A DNA stretch of 64,000 nt from Devosia sp. 66-22. GTDB lineage: Bacteria; Pseudomonadota; Alphaproteobacteria; Rhizobiales; Devosiaceae. Position 1 is the stretch's first letter; each line of letters starts with the position of its first letter. Shown one piece after another: positions 7,737-14,006 of the stretch. Position numbers and translations under genes: made by a program. The notes under the pieces are model-generated. The model was given only the letters and a program-made list of their open reading frames with translations. It was not told the origin of the DNA and did no database searches. The stretch is from the NCBI GenBank assembly GCA_001899065.1, contig MKUZ01000017.1:1-64000 (forward strand). The letters are read 5' to 3'.

Positions 7737-7972
7737 GGCGTTCTCCCGGCGGCTTCAAGCATCGCCTTGCCGATTGCTTCATGGAGTGCGGGCAGCATGG
7801 CCACCCGCAAAGAAACACCAGCCTTGCCCGGGCGCGGCTCGCCGCCCTCCTTAGGTTGGTACCAAACACGAAGGTGGACCAAGTCATGTCCGTTGAACGT
7901 CCCTAGCGACACCCGCAGTGTCTCGCTGGAATTCTTGGGCAGTTCAGCGACGAGGGTATCGAGATCACTCAT
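7733..7972 (-). CDS. PC4/p15-like ssDNA-binding protein
   Basis: A 79-residue protein with the transcriptional coactivator p15 (PC4) pattern: ETLRVSLGTFNGHDLVHLRV, WYQPKEGGEPRPGKAGVSL, then a helix with LPALHEAIGKAM. PC4 folds bind single-stranded DNA as dimers, and small versions are common in phages and bacteria. ATG 7972 is chosen because AGGAGGG lies just upstream; an open extension to 8095 is Pro/Arg-rich and unlike the family. It overlaps both neighbours by ATGA, forming a tight replication cassette. Confidence 0.8.
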   Translation of the reverse strand: MSDLDTLVAELPKNSSETLRVSLGTFNGHDLVHLRVWYQPKEGGEPRPGKAGVSLRVAMLPALHEAIGKAMLEAAGRTP

Positions 7973-8259
7973 TGCGCCCTCCTCATTTCCGCGTGGAGGC
8001 GGCGATGGTGGAGGCGACAAAGCCAGCGAACGATTAGTGGCTGGTCGTACCGATCGTGGTGCGCTTCCACGCGAAACGACCCGCACACCTCGCACCGACC
8101 TCGCTCAAGGCTCCCGTCTCGGAGCGCTTGACGCACTGCCGCATGTGCGCGGAGCGCGCCGCGATTGGAGTCGTTCCATCTCCATTGGGGGGAGGGCGGA
8201 AGCGCGGGGTCGCGCTTCTTCCAAGTCTTCGCACCGGAGAAAATTGCGTGATCTCGCAT
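7969..8259 (-). CDS. HNH-like zinc-binding phage protein
   Basis: A 96-residue basic protein with CEVCGS, VEAHHDRYDQPLIVRWLC and HHRRLHAE, giving two Cys pairs' worth of ligands and clustered His as in small HNH-related zinc proteins of phages. The full catalytic HNH asparagine pattern is not obvious, so nuclease activity is uncertain; DNA binding is likely. GGAGGT precedes adjacent GTG and ATG codons; I use the ATG at 8259. Its stop overlaps the PC4-like gene's start by ATGA. Confidence 0.65.
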   Translation of the reverse strand: MRDHAIFSGAKTWKKRDPALPPSPQWRWNDSNRGALRAHAAVRQALRDGSLERGRCEVCGSFRVEAHHDRYDQPLIVRWLCRLHHRRLHAEMRRAQ

Positions 8260-8450
8260 CACAACACCTCCGGCGAACCAATACCGGCCAATGCCGCCAG
8301 TGCATTACACGTGCTGACCGGGCGGCGAGTACGGCGCCAGATTTCTCGACCACCCAGTGTCAACTCGACGGCGGGTTCTCGAGTGTGATGATGGTCAGGA
8401 ACATCCATGAGGATGTTGCGGCGCACGGCCGCGTGGTGTACGGAAGTCAT
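8259..8450 (-). CDS. Possible small island ORF
   Basis: A frame of about 63 residues whose stop overlaps the start of the HNH-like gene. It is His/Arg-rich at its N-terminus and matches no family I know. The overlapping arrangement and the otherwise empty gap behind the AlpA-like gene are the only support; no good ribosome binding site is visible at ATG 8450. Confidence 0.3.
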   Translation of the reverse strand: MTSVHHAAVRRNILMDVPDHHHTREPAVELTLGGREIWRRTRRPVSTCNALAALAGIGSPEVL

Positions 8451-8510
8451 CTGCAAATCGACTTTCTGGGAGCGCGGCCGCCACAGCCCGCTCCCTTTGC
8501 GTTTGAGGAG

Positions 8511-8750
8511 CTAGCTCTGGGTGGTGGAGGTGCGACGACGGCTGTTGAGGTAGTCGTCCAGCGCCTTCTGTTCGTATCCAACACGACCAGGAGAGACGCG
8601 CACGAACGCTGGGCCATTGCCCGCCAATCGCATCCGAGCGAGTGTAGGGATGCTGATGCCGAGATAGCTAGCAGCCAGCTTGGGGGAGCGAACGTTGAAA
8701 CCCGCACCCGGCTCGCTGGAGGGTGCTACGGCAAGGCTAGTTGCGGACAT
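8511..8750 (-). CDS. AlpA/excisionase-like helix-turn-helix protein
   Basis: A 79-residue protein. Residues 22-70 have the MerR-like winged-helix layout of AlpA and excisionases: SPKLAASYLGISIPTLARMR (helix-turn-helix), then GPAFVRVSPGRVGYEQKALD and DYLNSRRR. Such proteins control integrase genes or act as directionality factors for excision. GAGGCGATC precedes ATG 8750. Its position two genes downstream of the integrase on the same strand fits that role. Confidence 0.75.
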   Translation of the reverse strand: MSATSLAVAPSSEPGAGFNVRSPKLAASYLGISIPTLARMRLAGNGPAFVRVSPGRVGYEQKALDDYLNSRRRTSTTQS

Positions 8751-8852
8751 GATCGCCTCGTGATCGGTTGATACGAGGTGATGATGAGTGATGCCGGGAT
8801 ATGGGAGGGAGCCAACACCCCCTCACAACTTTTGGCTAGGTCTCTGCCCCGC

Positions 8853-9656
8853 CTAAATCCAGTCGGGTGGGCTGTCGGAAAGAACCGTGTTCTGCCGAGC
8901 CAACTTCACGGCATTACGCATGGGTGCGTCCGGATCGCCCCCAGCGTCCTGCCAAGCGCCGAGAGCAAAATCCATAAACGGGTTGCGGGCGCTGCCAGTG
9001 CCGGGGAGTCTGCCGGTAAGAAACACCCAAGCCTCTGCCATTGATTGCACAAAGGCATTCTTCTCCGGCTCTCCGGGGTTGTCACTCTTGGACCTGACGC
9101 GTGCGCCCATCTGCTCAGACTGGTGCGCGATGTCGCTAAGTACAGCTAGCGCCATAACGAGTGCGTCGGCTTTGATCTGCGCTGAGGCTCGCGTTTCGTC
9201 ATAATCGATGCGTCCAATGGGATCGCGGTTCTCGAGAAAGCCGAGGATCGGGGTGATTGATGGGCTGCCGACAAGCTTGTCATAGCGGAGTTCGGTCAGC
9301 AGCTTCTTGGTGGCCTTTGCAGCATCCCCGGCAAATGCGGACAGGCTTTCCCACTCCGCTGCAATAGCTTTGAATTCCCGCTGCTCTGCCGCAGTCATCG
9401 CCCGATGGATCGCAACTTCGATGGAGCGTCTTCCAAACGCGATGGCTGGAACGGCGCGCTTGAACCGTTCGGCCTCACCCCCAAGGGCCAGCGCTGTCAT
9501 CACGGCGTCCCCTTGGGCGCCCAAGCGCGTGATCGGAGGGAGCTTCGCTGACCAGCGGGGATGGAGCTTCCCGTCTTCGACCATGCTAGCGAGGTGACGA
9601 TCCAACTGCAGAAGCCGTGGCGTCGCGCTGATCGTGGTGGCATCGGCAAACTTCAT
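8853..9656 (-). CDS. Hypothetical island protein next to integrase
   Basis: A 267-residue soluble, helical protein with no recognisable enzymatic motif. ATG 9656 has GGAG eight bases upstream and is preferred to a GTG at 9677. It lies 89 bp downstream of the integrase stop and about 100 bp upstream of the AlpA-like gene. I do not recognise the family with confidence, so no function is offered. Confidence 0.6.
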   Translation of the reverse strand: MKFADATTISATPRLLQLDRHLASMVEDGKLHPRWSAKLPPITRLGAQGDAVMTALALGGEAERFKRAVPAIAFGRRSIEVAIHRAMTAAEQREFKAIAAEWESLSAFAGDAAKATKKLLTELRYDKLVGSPSITPILGFLENRDPIGRIDYDETRASAQIKADALVMALAVLSDIAHQSEQMGARVRSKSDNPGEPEKNAFVQSMAEAWVFLTGRLPGTGSARNPFMDFALGAWQDAGGDPDAPMRNAVKLARQNTVLSDSPPDWI

Positions 9657-9745
9657 CGCTTCACTCCGCGACTTCACCTTGGCTCAGCGGGGAAACCGGC
9701 GGTGAACCCGGCTTGTCGGTCGGCCAACCTATCCCCGCCGATTCA

Positions 9746-11062
9746 TCATCTGGCGCCTTTGATCGGCACCACGTTGCTTTCTCGTTCGGTATCGACGGCC
9801 TCCCCCATCTTGGCGGCAATGGCCGTGGCGATGGTGTTGGACGCACGGCGCAGCGGGTCAGCGTCCAAATGGCTGTAGCGGTCCGTAGTGGACGGCTGAG
9901 CATGGCCCAGCAGTTTGCCGACGATTTGGAGACCCATGCCCGCGCCTGCGCCAAACGACGCGTAGTTGTGGCGCAAGTCATGCAGCCGCGTACCGTCGAG
10001 ACCAGCGCGCTTGGTGACCAGCGCCCATGGCTTCTTCAAATCGGAGCGCGGCTTTTCCGCCTTTGTCCCCGCAGACGCGCCAGCGACCACATACTTGCCG
10101 ATACGGGGCAAGGCCGTGAGAACTTGCATTGCGGGCGCGTTTAACACCACGGCCTTGGTGCCCTTCTTGCGGCTTAGCTTGTGTTCGGGGAACAGCAGCA
10201 AGCCACGCTCGAAATCCACGTCAGTCCACTTGAGGTGTAGGATTTCACGCAGGCGGCAGCCGGTGAACAGCAGCAGGCGTATGGCCGCAATGGCGTGCTC
10301 ACTGACGCGAGTAACCCGGTCCTCGGCTTTCTTGGGGAAGCGACTGCGGTCTGTGTCCTCGGCCACGTCCCACGGGATGCCAGTCGTCTCCGCCTCGCGC
10401 AGCGCGTCACCCAGGCGGGCGAGTTGATCGTCCTTGAGAACATCGCCTCGTGCCTGTTCGGTGAATTTCTCGATGCGGCGGGCTGGGTTAAATCCGGTCG
10501 GCACAACGTCATGGTCGGCGCCATAAGCGTACATGGCCGATAGGGTAGAAAGGATGCGGTTCGCCTGCGTTGGGGTACCGGACCAGTCCTCATGGAGCCG
10601 CCTCACGCGCGCGGCTGTCACCGACTTTGCTTTCATGTTGCCGATGGCGGGGGTGATGATCCGGTTGATGAGGTCGCTGTAGTGGGTGAGGGAGCCCGGC
10701 TTCAGCTTGCCCTTCTTGGAGGCGAGAAATTCAGCGCCAAGCTCTTTGACGGTCTTGGCTGCCCGCTCCGCTACCTTTTCCGCCTGCGGGTCTTTCCCGA
10801 GGCTCACCAGCGCCCTTAGCCGCTTCGCCTCGCCACGGGCCTGATCGGCGGTCACGTCCTTGGCGTTGCCAATCTTGACGCGCTTGGTCGGCGTGGTCTT
10901 GCCGCCGGGTGCGGGTTTGTATTCCAACACCCATGACTTTTCCCCCGAGGGAAACACCCTCAGGGCGAACCCAGTGACCTCCGTATCGAAAATCGAGTAG
11001 CGCGCCTCACGGGGTTCGGACTGCTTATCCACCACCGTCTTGGTCAGCTTCATTTTCGCCAT
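9746..11062 (-). CDS. Tyrosine-type site-specific integrase (P4-like)
   Basis: A 438-residue integrase. The N-terminal 90 residues have the DUF4102-type arm-binding domain (FALRVFPSGEKSWVLEYK); a SAM-like core-binding domain follows (about 105-210), then the catalytic domain. Catalytic residues are visible: Arg in FTGCRLREILHLKW, HxxR in LHDLRHNYAS, His in LLGHAQPSTTDRY and the nucleophile Tyr in TDRYSHL. Its start lies 174 bp from the tRNA-like 43-bp att candidate, the usual arrangement for an element integrated at a tRNA 3' end. It looks intact. Confidence 0.95.
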   Translation of the reverse strand: MAKMKLTKTVVDKQSEPREARYSIFDTEVTGFALRVFPSGEKSWVLEYKPAPGGKTTPTKRVKIGNAKDVTADQARGEAKRLRALVSLGKDPQAEKVAERAAKTVKELGAEFLASKKGKLKPGSLTHYSDLINRIITPAIGNMKAKSVTAARVRRLHEDWSGTPTQANRILSTLSAMYAYGADHDVVPTGFNPARRIEKFTEQARGDVLKDDQLARLGDALREAETTGIPWDVAEDTDRSRFPKKAEDRVTRVSEHAIAAIRLLLFTGCRLREILHLKWTDVDFERGLLLFPEHKLSRKKGTKAVVLNAPAMQVLTALPRIGKYVVAGASAGTKAEKPRSDLKKPWALVTKRAGLDGTRLHDLRHNYASFGAGAGMGLQIVGKLLGHAQPSTTDRYSHLDADPLRRASNTIATAIAAKMGEAVDTERESNVVPIKGAR

Positions 11063-11128
11063 GGTCGCATCCCCCGAATGGCCGTTTCGGTCGGGGCGTC
11101 ACCTGGGGCGTCACCGTGGACGCAATTC

Positions 11129-11208
11129 CCTGATATCACCTGATAGGGAAAATGGGCCGAAGTCCCCCGATTTGCAAGGTTTCGCACTCCGCCTGATATC
11201 GGCTGATA
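11129..11208. promoter_or_regulatory. Phased CTGATA boxes between integrase and att site
   Basis: Two 17-bp direct repeats, CCTGATATCACCTGATA (11129-11145) and CCTGATATCGGCTGATA (11192-11208), share 15 of 17 bases. Each contains two CTGATA hexamers exactly 10 bp apart (starts 11130, 11140, 11193, 11203). They lie between the integrase start codon and the att core, where arm-type integrase sites, excisionase sites or an autorepressor operator would be expected. The repeat is directly visible; the role is inference. Confidence 0.6.
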
Positions 11209-11235
11209 ACAGGAGAATATGCATTCCCTAAGATT

Positions 11236-11278
11236 GTGGATCTAGGGGTCTCCCGTTCGAACCGGGAAGGCGGTACCA
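11236..11278 (+). repeat. Attachment site copy 1: 3' end of a tRNA-like gene
   Basis: The 43-bp segment contains a perfect T-arm (stem TCCCG/CGGGA around loop TTCGAAC), a 7-base acceptor 3' strand AGGCGGT, a discriminator A and encoded CCA. No matching D-arm, anticodon arm or acceptor 5' strand is found just upstream, so it is a 3' fragment and not a full tRNA. It recurs, degraded, at 13390-13431. This is the expected displaced 3' end left after integration into a tRNA gene; the intact gene would lie left of this window. The tRNA identity cannot be read from the fragment. Confidence 0.75.
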
Positions 11279-11279
11279 T

Positions 11280-11310
11280 CGGAGGGGCCCGGTAAAGCCG
11301 GGCTTCTCCG
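11280..11310 (+). terminator. GC-rich hairpin after the tRNA-like fragment
   Basis: The stem GCCCGG/CCGGGC with loop TAAAG is extended after a two-base interruption by CGGAG/CTCCG. It sits two bases after the encoded CCA, as a tRNA terminator would. There is no T-tract, so termination strength is uncertain. Confidence 0.5.
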
Positions 11311-11386
11311 TCCCCCTCGCGCCGTCTGCCGTGAACATGAGACGAACGAAAGACGCGTGTCATCGTCTCATGTCACCCAGGAGGAT

Positions 11387-12204
11387 ATGTACCTCAAGGC
11401 CGACACCGTGGCGGCGATGGCTGGCGCGTGAGCGTGCAGAGCGAAGAGTGAGAACAATCTGCAGCACTTCGGCGCCGACCCGACCAGCGCCGCCGACAGT
11501 GCACCCGCGTTCAATGCCGCGAAGGCCTTCGCCAAGAGGATCGGCGCCAGGGTCAAGACACCGCGCGGCCACCGCAAGTGCAACAGTGCGATCATACTCG
11601 GTGACGCGGGCGGCACGATTTCTGCGCAGTTCATGGGCGCGACGACCGTTCTCCGGCATGTTCGAGATTAGCAACATCTACGTGACCGGCTGCGTGGGGG
11701 CCGGCGTTTACTTCGCCGGTGCCTATATGGGCTGGTCCAGAACATCTGGTCGCGCTTCAACGGAATGGGCTTCTATTTCGCGGGCGGCTTCACCAGCATG
11801 AACGTGATTGGCTGCTTCGCCAAGGAGAACACTGGCCAGGGCTTCTCGATCGACGGAATGGTCTACAGCCACTTCATGAGGTGCGGATCCAACGAGAACC
11901 AGTGGGGTATGTCCTGCGACGCCTCAACGGCGTCATCTTCCCCGACTGCGGCACCGAGGTCAACCGCTCCGACGGGTGGCTGGTCCAGACGTCGGACACT
12001 GCTTCCGCGGGTGTCCCCGTCGCGGTTCAGGACATTTGCGCCGTCAGCATCCTCAGCAGCTTCAACTGGCGCAACAGCGCTGCCGCTCCTGGCTCGACGA
12101 TCGGACTGCGCGGGCTCCTGACCGCGCGCGTCAGCATGGCCGTCGCCTCGGCCCTGGGAAACAGCTCGGTGCTGTACTTCTCCGGGAGTTATCCGCTGGC
12201 ATAG
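11387..12204 (+). pseudogene. Broken tailspike / pectate-lyase-like beta-helix gene
   Basis: AGGAGG and an ATG at 11387 start MYLKADTVAAMAGA, ended by TGA at about 11429. In the same frame after the stop comes HFGADPTSAADSAPAFNAAK, the classic start of a pectate-lyase-3 beta-helix, running to about 11670. The protein then continues in a second frame (FNGMGFYFAGGFTSMNVIGC, to about 11930) and a third (LNGVIFPDCGTEVNRSDGW, to the stop at 12204). A nonsense change plus at least two frameshifts mean no functional product. Phage tailspikes of this type degrade surface polysaccharide. Confidence 0.8.
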
Positions 12205-12254
12205 CGATGCCCGTGCTTGCTTCGAGGAAAGGCCTCTGCGACCATGTTCATCAA

Positions 12255-12298
12255 GTGAACGACAAAGAATATTTTAGATGAACGACAAAGAATACTTT
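12255..12298 (+). repeat. 23-bp tandem duplication of a translation start
   Basis: The bases encoding NDKEYF occur twice with a 23-bp period: GTG-NDKEYFR-stop (12255-12281), then ATG-NDKEYFPNF (from 12278). The TGA of the first mini-frame overlaps the ATG of the acyltransferase. Nearly 20 bases are shared with one difference. The duplication is seen directly; whether the eight-codon upstream frame is translated is unknown. Confidence 0.75.
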
Positions 12299-13234
12299 CC
12301 GAATTTTGATTGGTTCAGGCTGCTTCTTGCCATCGAAGTTGTCGCTGTTCATAGCGGCGTCGGCAACTTCCTGCCGGTCAATCCCGTGCCGGGCTTCATC
12401 GCGATCAGCGGCTTTGTGGTGATGGGCAGCCTCGAGCGTCGGCCGCCGCTGCATTTCGTGGCGAGTCGCGCCCTGCGCGTGCTGCCGCTTTTGTTCGTGA
12501 TGTTCGGCTATATCGGCTTCCGGTACGGCTTCGACGAGATGGTCAAGAACGTGCGCTACTGGCTCTGGCCGCCGGGCAACGAGCTGCCGCTCAATCCGGT
12601 CGTCTGGTCGTTGATCTACGAGGAGTTCTGCTATGCGCTGCTGCTCGTTCTCGGCCTCGTCGGGGCCTATCGATGGCGGTGGCTCTCGCTGGTCTTCACC
12701 GCCCTGTGCGCCGGGGGAGTGCTGACCTCGTCAAGGTGGTGGCCGCCAGTGCCGCCCGAGCTGTGCCTGCTCGGAGGTGCCTTCTTCCTGGGCAATGCGA
12801 TGTACCTCTATCGCGCAGCTCTCCGGCGTGTGCACCCGGCGATCGCCGGCGTCGTCGCGGCCCTCGCCTTCAGTTGGACTTTCGCGGTTCCCTACACGTC
12901 CATCGTGCGGCCGGCGGTGCTGCTGCAGGACTATCTGTCTTTCGCGGCGCTGATCCTGCTCGGCATCGCCGGTCCCCGCCTTCCGCGCCTGCGCCTCGAT
13001 GCGAGCTATTCGCTCTACCTGATCCACGTTCTCATCATCAACGAAGTCGCATGGACCCTCGGAATGGGTCTTGGGTGGCACACCTTCCTGGTCACCCTCG
13101 CAGTCGCGCTGCCGCTGTGCCTGGCAAGCTGGACATTCATCGAAAAACCGTCGCTGAGCCTAAAGCCACGATCGAGGCCGGCGCCGGCATCAACCGAAAT
13201 AGGGCGGAACGCTGTGCCGGTCCCAGGCGAATAG
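12278..13234 (+). CDS. Membrane acyltransferase 3 family (OafA/YrhL-like) O-acyltransferase
   Basis: A 318-residue polytopic membrane protein. The acyltransferase-3 signatures are present: FDWFRLLLAIEVVAVHSGVG near residues 9-28 with the conserved His, PGFIAISGFVVMGSL near 38-52, NPVVWSLIYEEFCYALLL near 105-125, and SYSLYLIHVLII near the C-terminus. Family members transfer acetyl or other acyl groups to surface sugars such as O-antigen or exopolysaccharide. It lies next to a tailspike pseudogene and between att copies, which suggests a phage-encoded surface modification gene. The C-terminal 25 residues are disordered. The gene appears intact. Confidence 0.85.
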   Translation: MNDKEYFPNFDWFRLLLAIEVVAVHSGVGNFLPVNPVPGFIAISGFVVMGSLERRPPLHFVASRALRVLPLLFVMFGYIGFRYGFDEMVKNVRYWLWPPGNELPLNPVVWSLIYEEFCYALLLVLGLVGAYRWRWLSLVFTALCAGGVLTSSRWWPPVPPELCLLGGAFFLGNAMYLYRAALRRVHPAIAGVVAALAFSWTFAVPYTSIVRPAVLLQDYLSFAALILLGIAGPRLPRLRLDASYSLYLIHVLIINEVAWTLGMGLGWHTFLVTLAVALPLCLASWTFIEKPSLSLKPRSRPAPASTEIGRNAVPVPGE

Positions 13235-13389
13235 TCTCGCCCGGTTGACCTGAGCAAGCGGAACATGGACAGACCTCTGGCTAGGGTATGAACAGTTGTG
13301 GCGAACTGCGTGATCTTCGCGCCATCGCCGCGTGAAGTCTCATGAGACGCACTTACAACTCGTTGAAATCCCAATCAGCCTCATGAATA

Positions 13390-13431
13390 GTGGATCTAGG
13401 GGCTCCCGTTTCAGCCGGGAAGGCGGTACCA
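13390..13431 (+). repeat. Attachment site copy 2, degraded tRNA-like 3' end
   Basis: The 42-bp segment matches 11236-11278 except for one deleted base and about three substitutions. The T-loop has become TTTCAGC and the CCA is retained. It is not a functional tRNA end. Its distance of 2.1 kb from copy 1 brackets the tailspike pseudogene and acyltransferase, consistent with tandem integration at the same tRNA target. Chromosomal genes begin just after it. Confidence 0.75.
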
Positions 13432-13453
13432 CCTTCTAGCGTCTTGCCAGAGA

Positions 13454-13705
13454 CTATGGCCGGTGTAGCAGATGGCGGCGGGCGAGAAGCCATGCCCAGG
13501 CCAGCCAGGCCACAATCCATACCACGATCAGCAGCGCCATGCCGGTGTAGCCGAGCATTGCGTTGGGCACCCCGCCCATCCCCTCATTGCTCATGTCGGC
13601 GGTGAAGGCGCCCCACGCGACGAAGGCGATGAGGACGATGATGTTGAGCGCGATGAAGCCGGTGCGCCGGGGATGGCGCCAAAGGTAGGAGAGCGCGCTC
13701 CTCAT
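13454..13705 (-). CDS. Small two-helix membrane protein
   Basis: An 83-residue protein with two clear membrane helices (TGFIALNIIVLIAFVAWGAF and MALLIVVWIVAWLAWAWLL) and positively charged ends. No family is recognised. Its ATG overlaps the stop of the upstream gene by ATGA, so the two are co-translated. It is the first apparently chromosomal gene after the accessory region. Confidence 0.6.
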   Translation of the reverse strand: MRSALSYLWRHPRRTGFIALNIIVLIAFVAWGAFTADMSNEGMGGVPNAMLGYTGMALLIVVWIVAWLAWAWLLARRHLLHRP

Positions 13706-13944
13706 GCAGCTTGCTCCTGTGCGAGGGGCACGGAATCGACGCCATAGGTCCAGGCGACCGCGAGGCGTCCGTTTTCCTCGATCATAACGTCAGCCTCGTG
13801 CTGCATCGATCCCATCAGGTCGGCCATGATGATGGCCGAGGCGATGGCCGCCGGCCGGTTGCCGTGGCGGCCGAGCGGAGCACCGTCGAGCGTCACCAGC
13901 CAGTCATTGTCGCGTTCGAAGACGAAGTAGCGGGCAAGGCTCAT
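13702..13944 (-). CDS. Small hypothetical protein (DUF2188-like pattern)
   Basis: An 80-residue soluble protein: YFVFERDNDWLVTLDGAPLG, then a helix with PAAIASAIIMADLMGSMQH, then a strand pair ENGRLAVAWTYG. The beta-helix-beta layout recalls small DUF2188-type proteins in which a residue-level query is followed by an A-x-x-x-A helix, but I am not certain. ATG 13944 is preceded by AAGGAGGGG and preferred to 13965. It is coupled to the downstream membrane protein gene. Confidence 0.6.
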   Translation of the reverse strand: MSLARYFVFERDNDWLVTLDGAPLGRHGNRPAAIASAIIMADLMGSMQHEADVMIEENGRLAVAWTYGVDSVPLAQEQAA

Positions 13945-14006
13945 ATCTGCCCCTCCTTGCTGCATCCGGCATGATCAACGCCGAATGCAGCCCAGAGGTT
14001 GCCTCG

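Noticed and set aside
7431..8771. 446-aa plus-strand open frame
   Set aside because: It is antisense to five coherent small phage genes with good starts and overlaps; its translation is low-complexity and unlike any protein.
11188..11278. Possible complete tRNA ending at the encoded CCA
   Set aside because: TCCGCCT at 11188 could pair with AGGCGGT except at the first base, but the sequence between lacks a normal D-arm and anticodon arm, so only the 3' end is tRNA-like.
11136..11363. 75-aa minus-strand frame across the att site
   Set aside because: It runs antisense over the tRNA-like fragment and the phased repeats; such frames are usual artefacts at tRNA ends and it shows no family resemblance.
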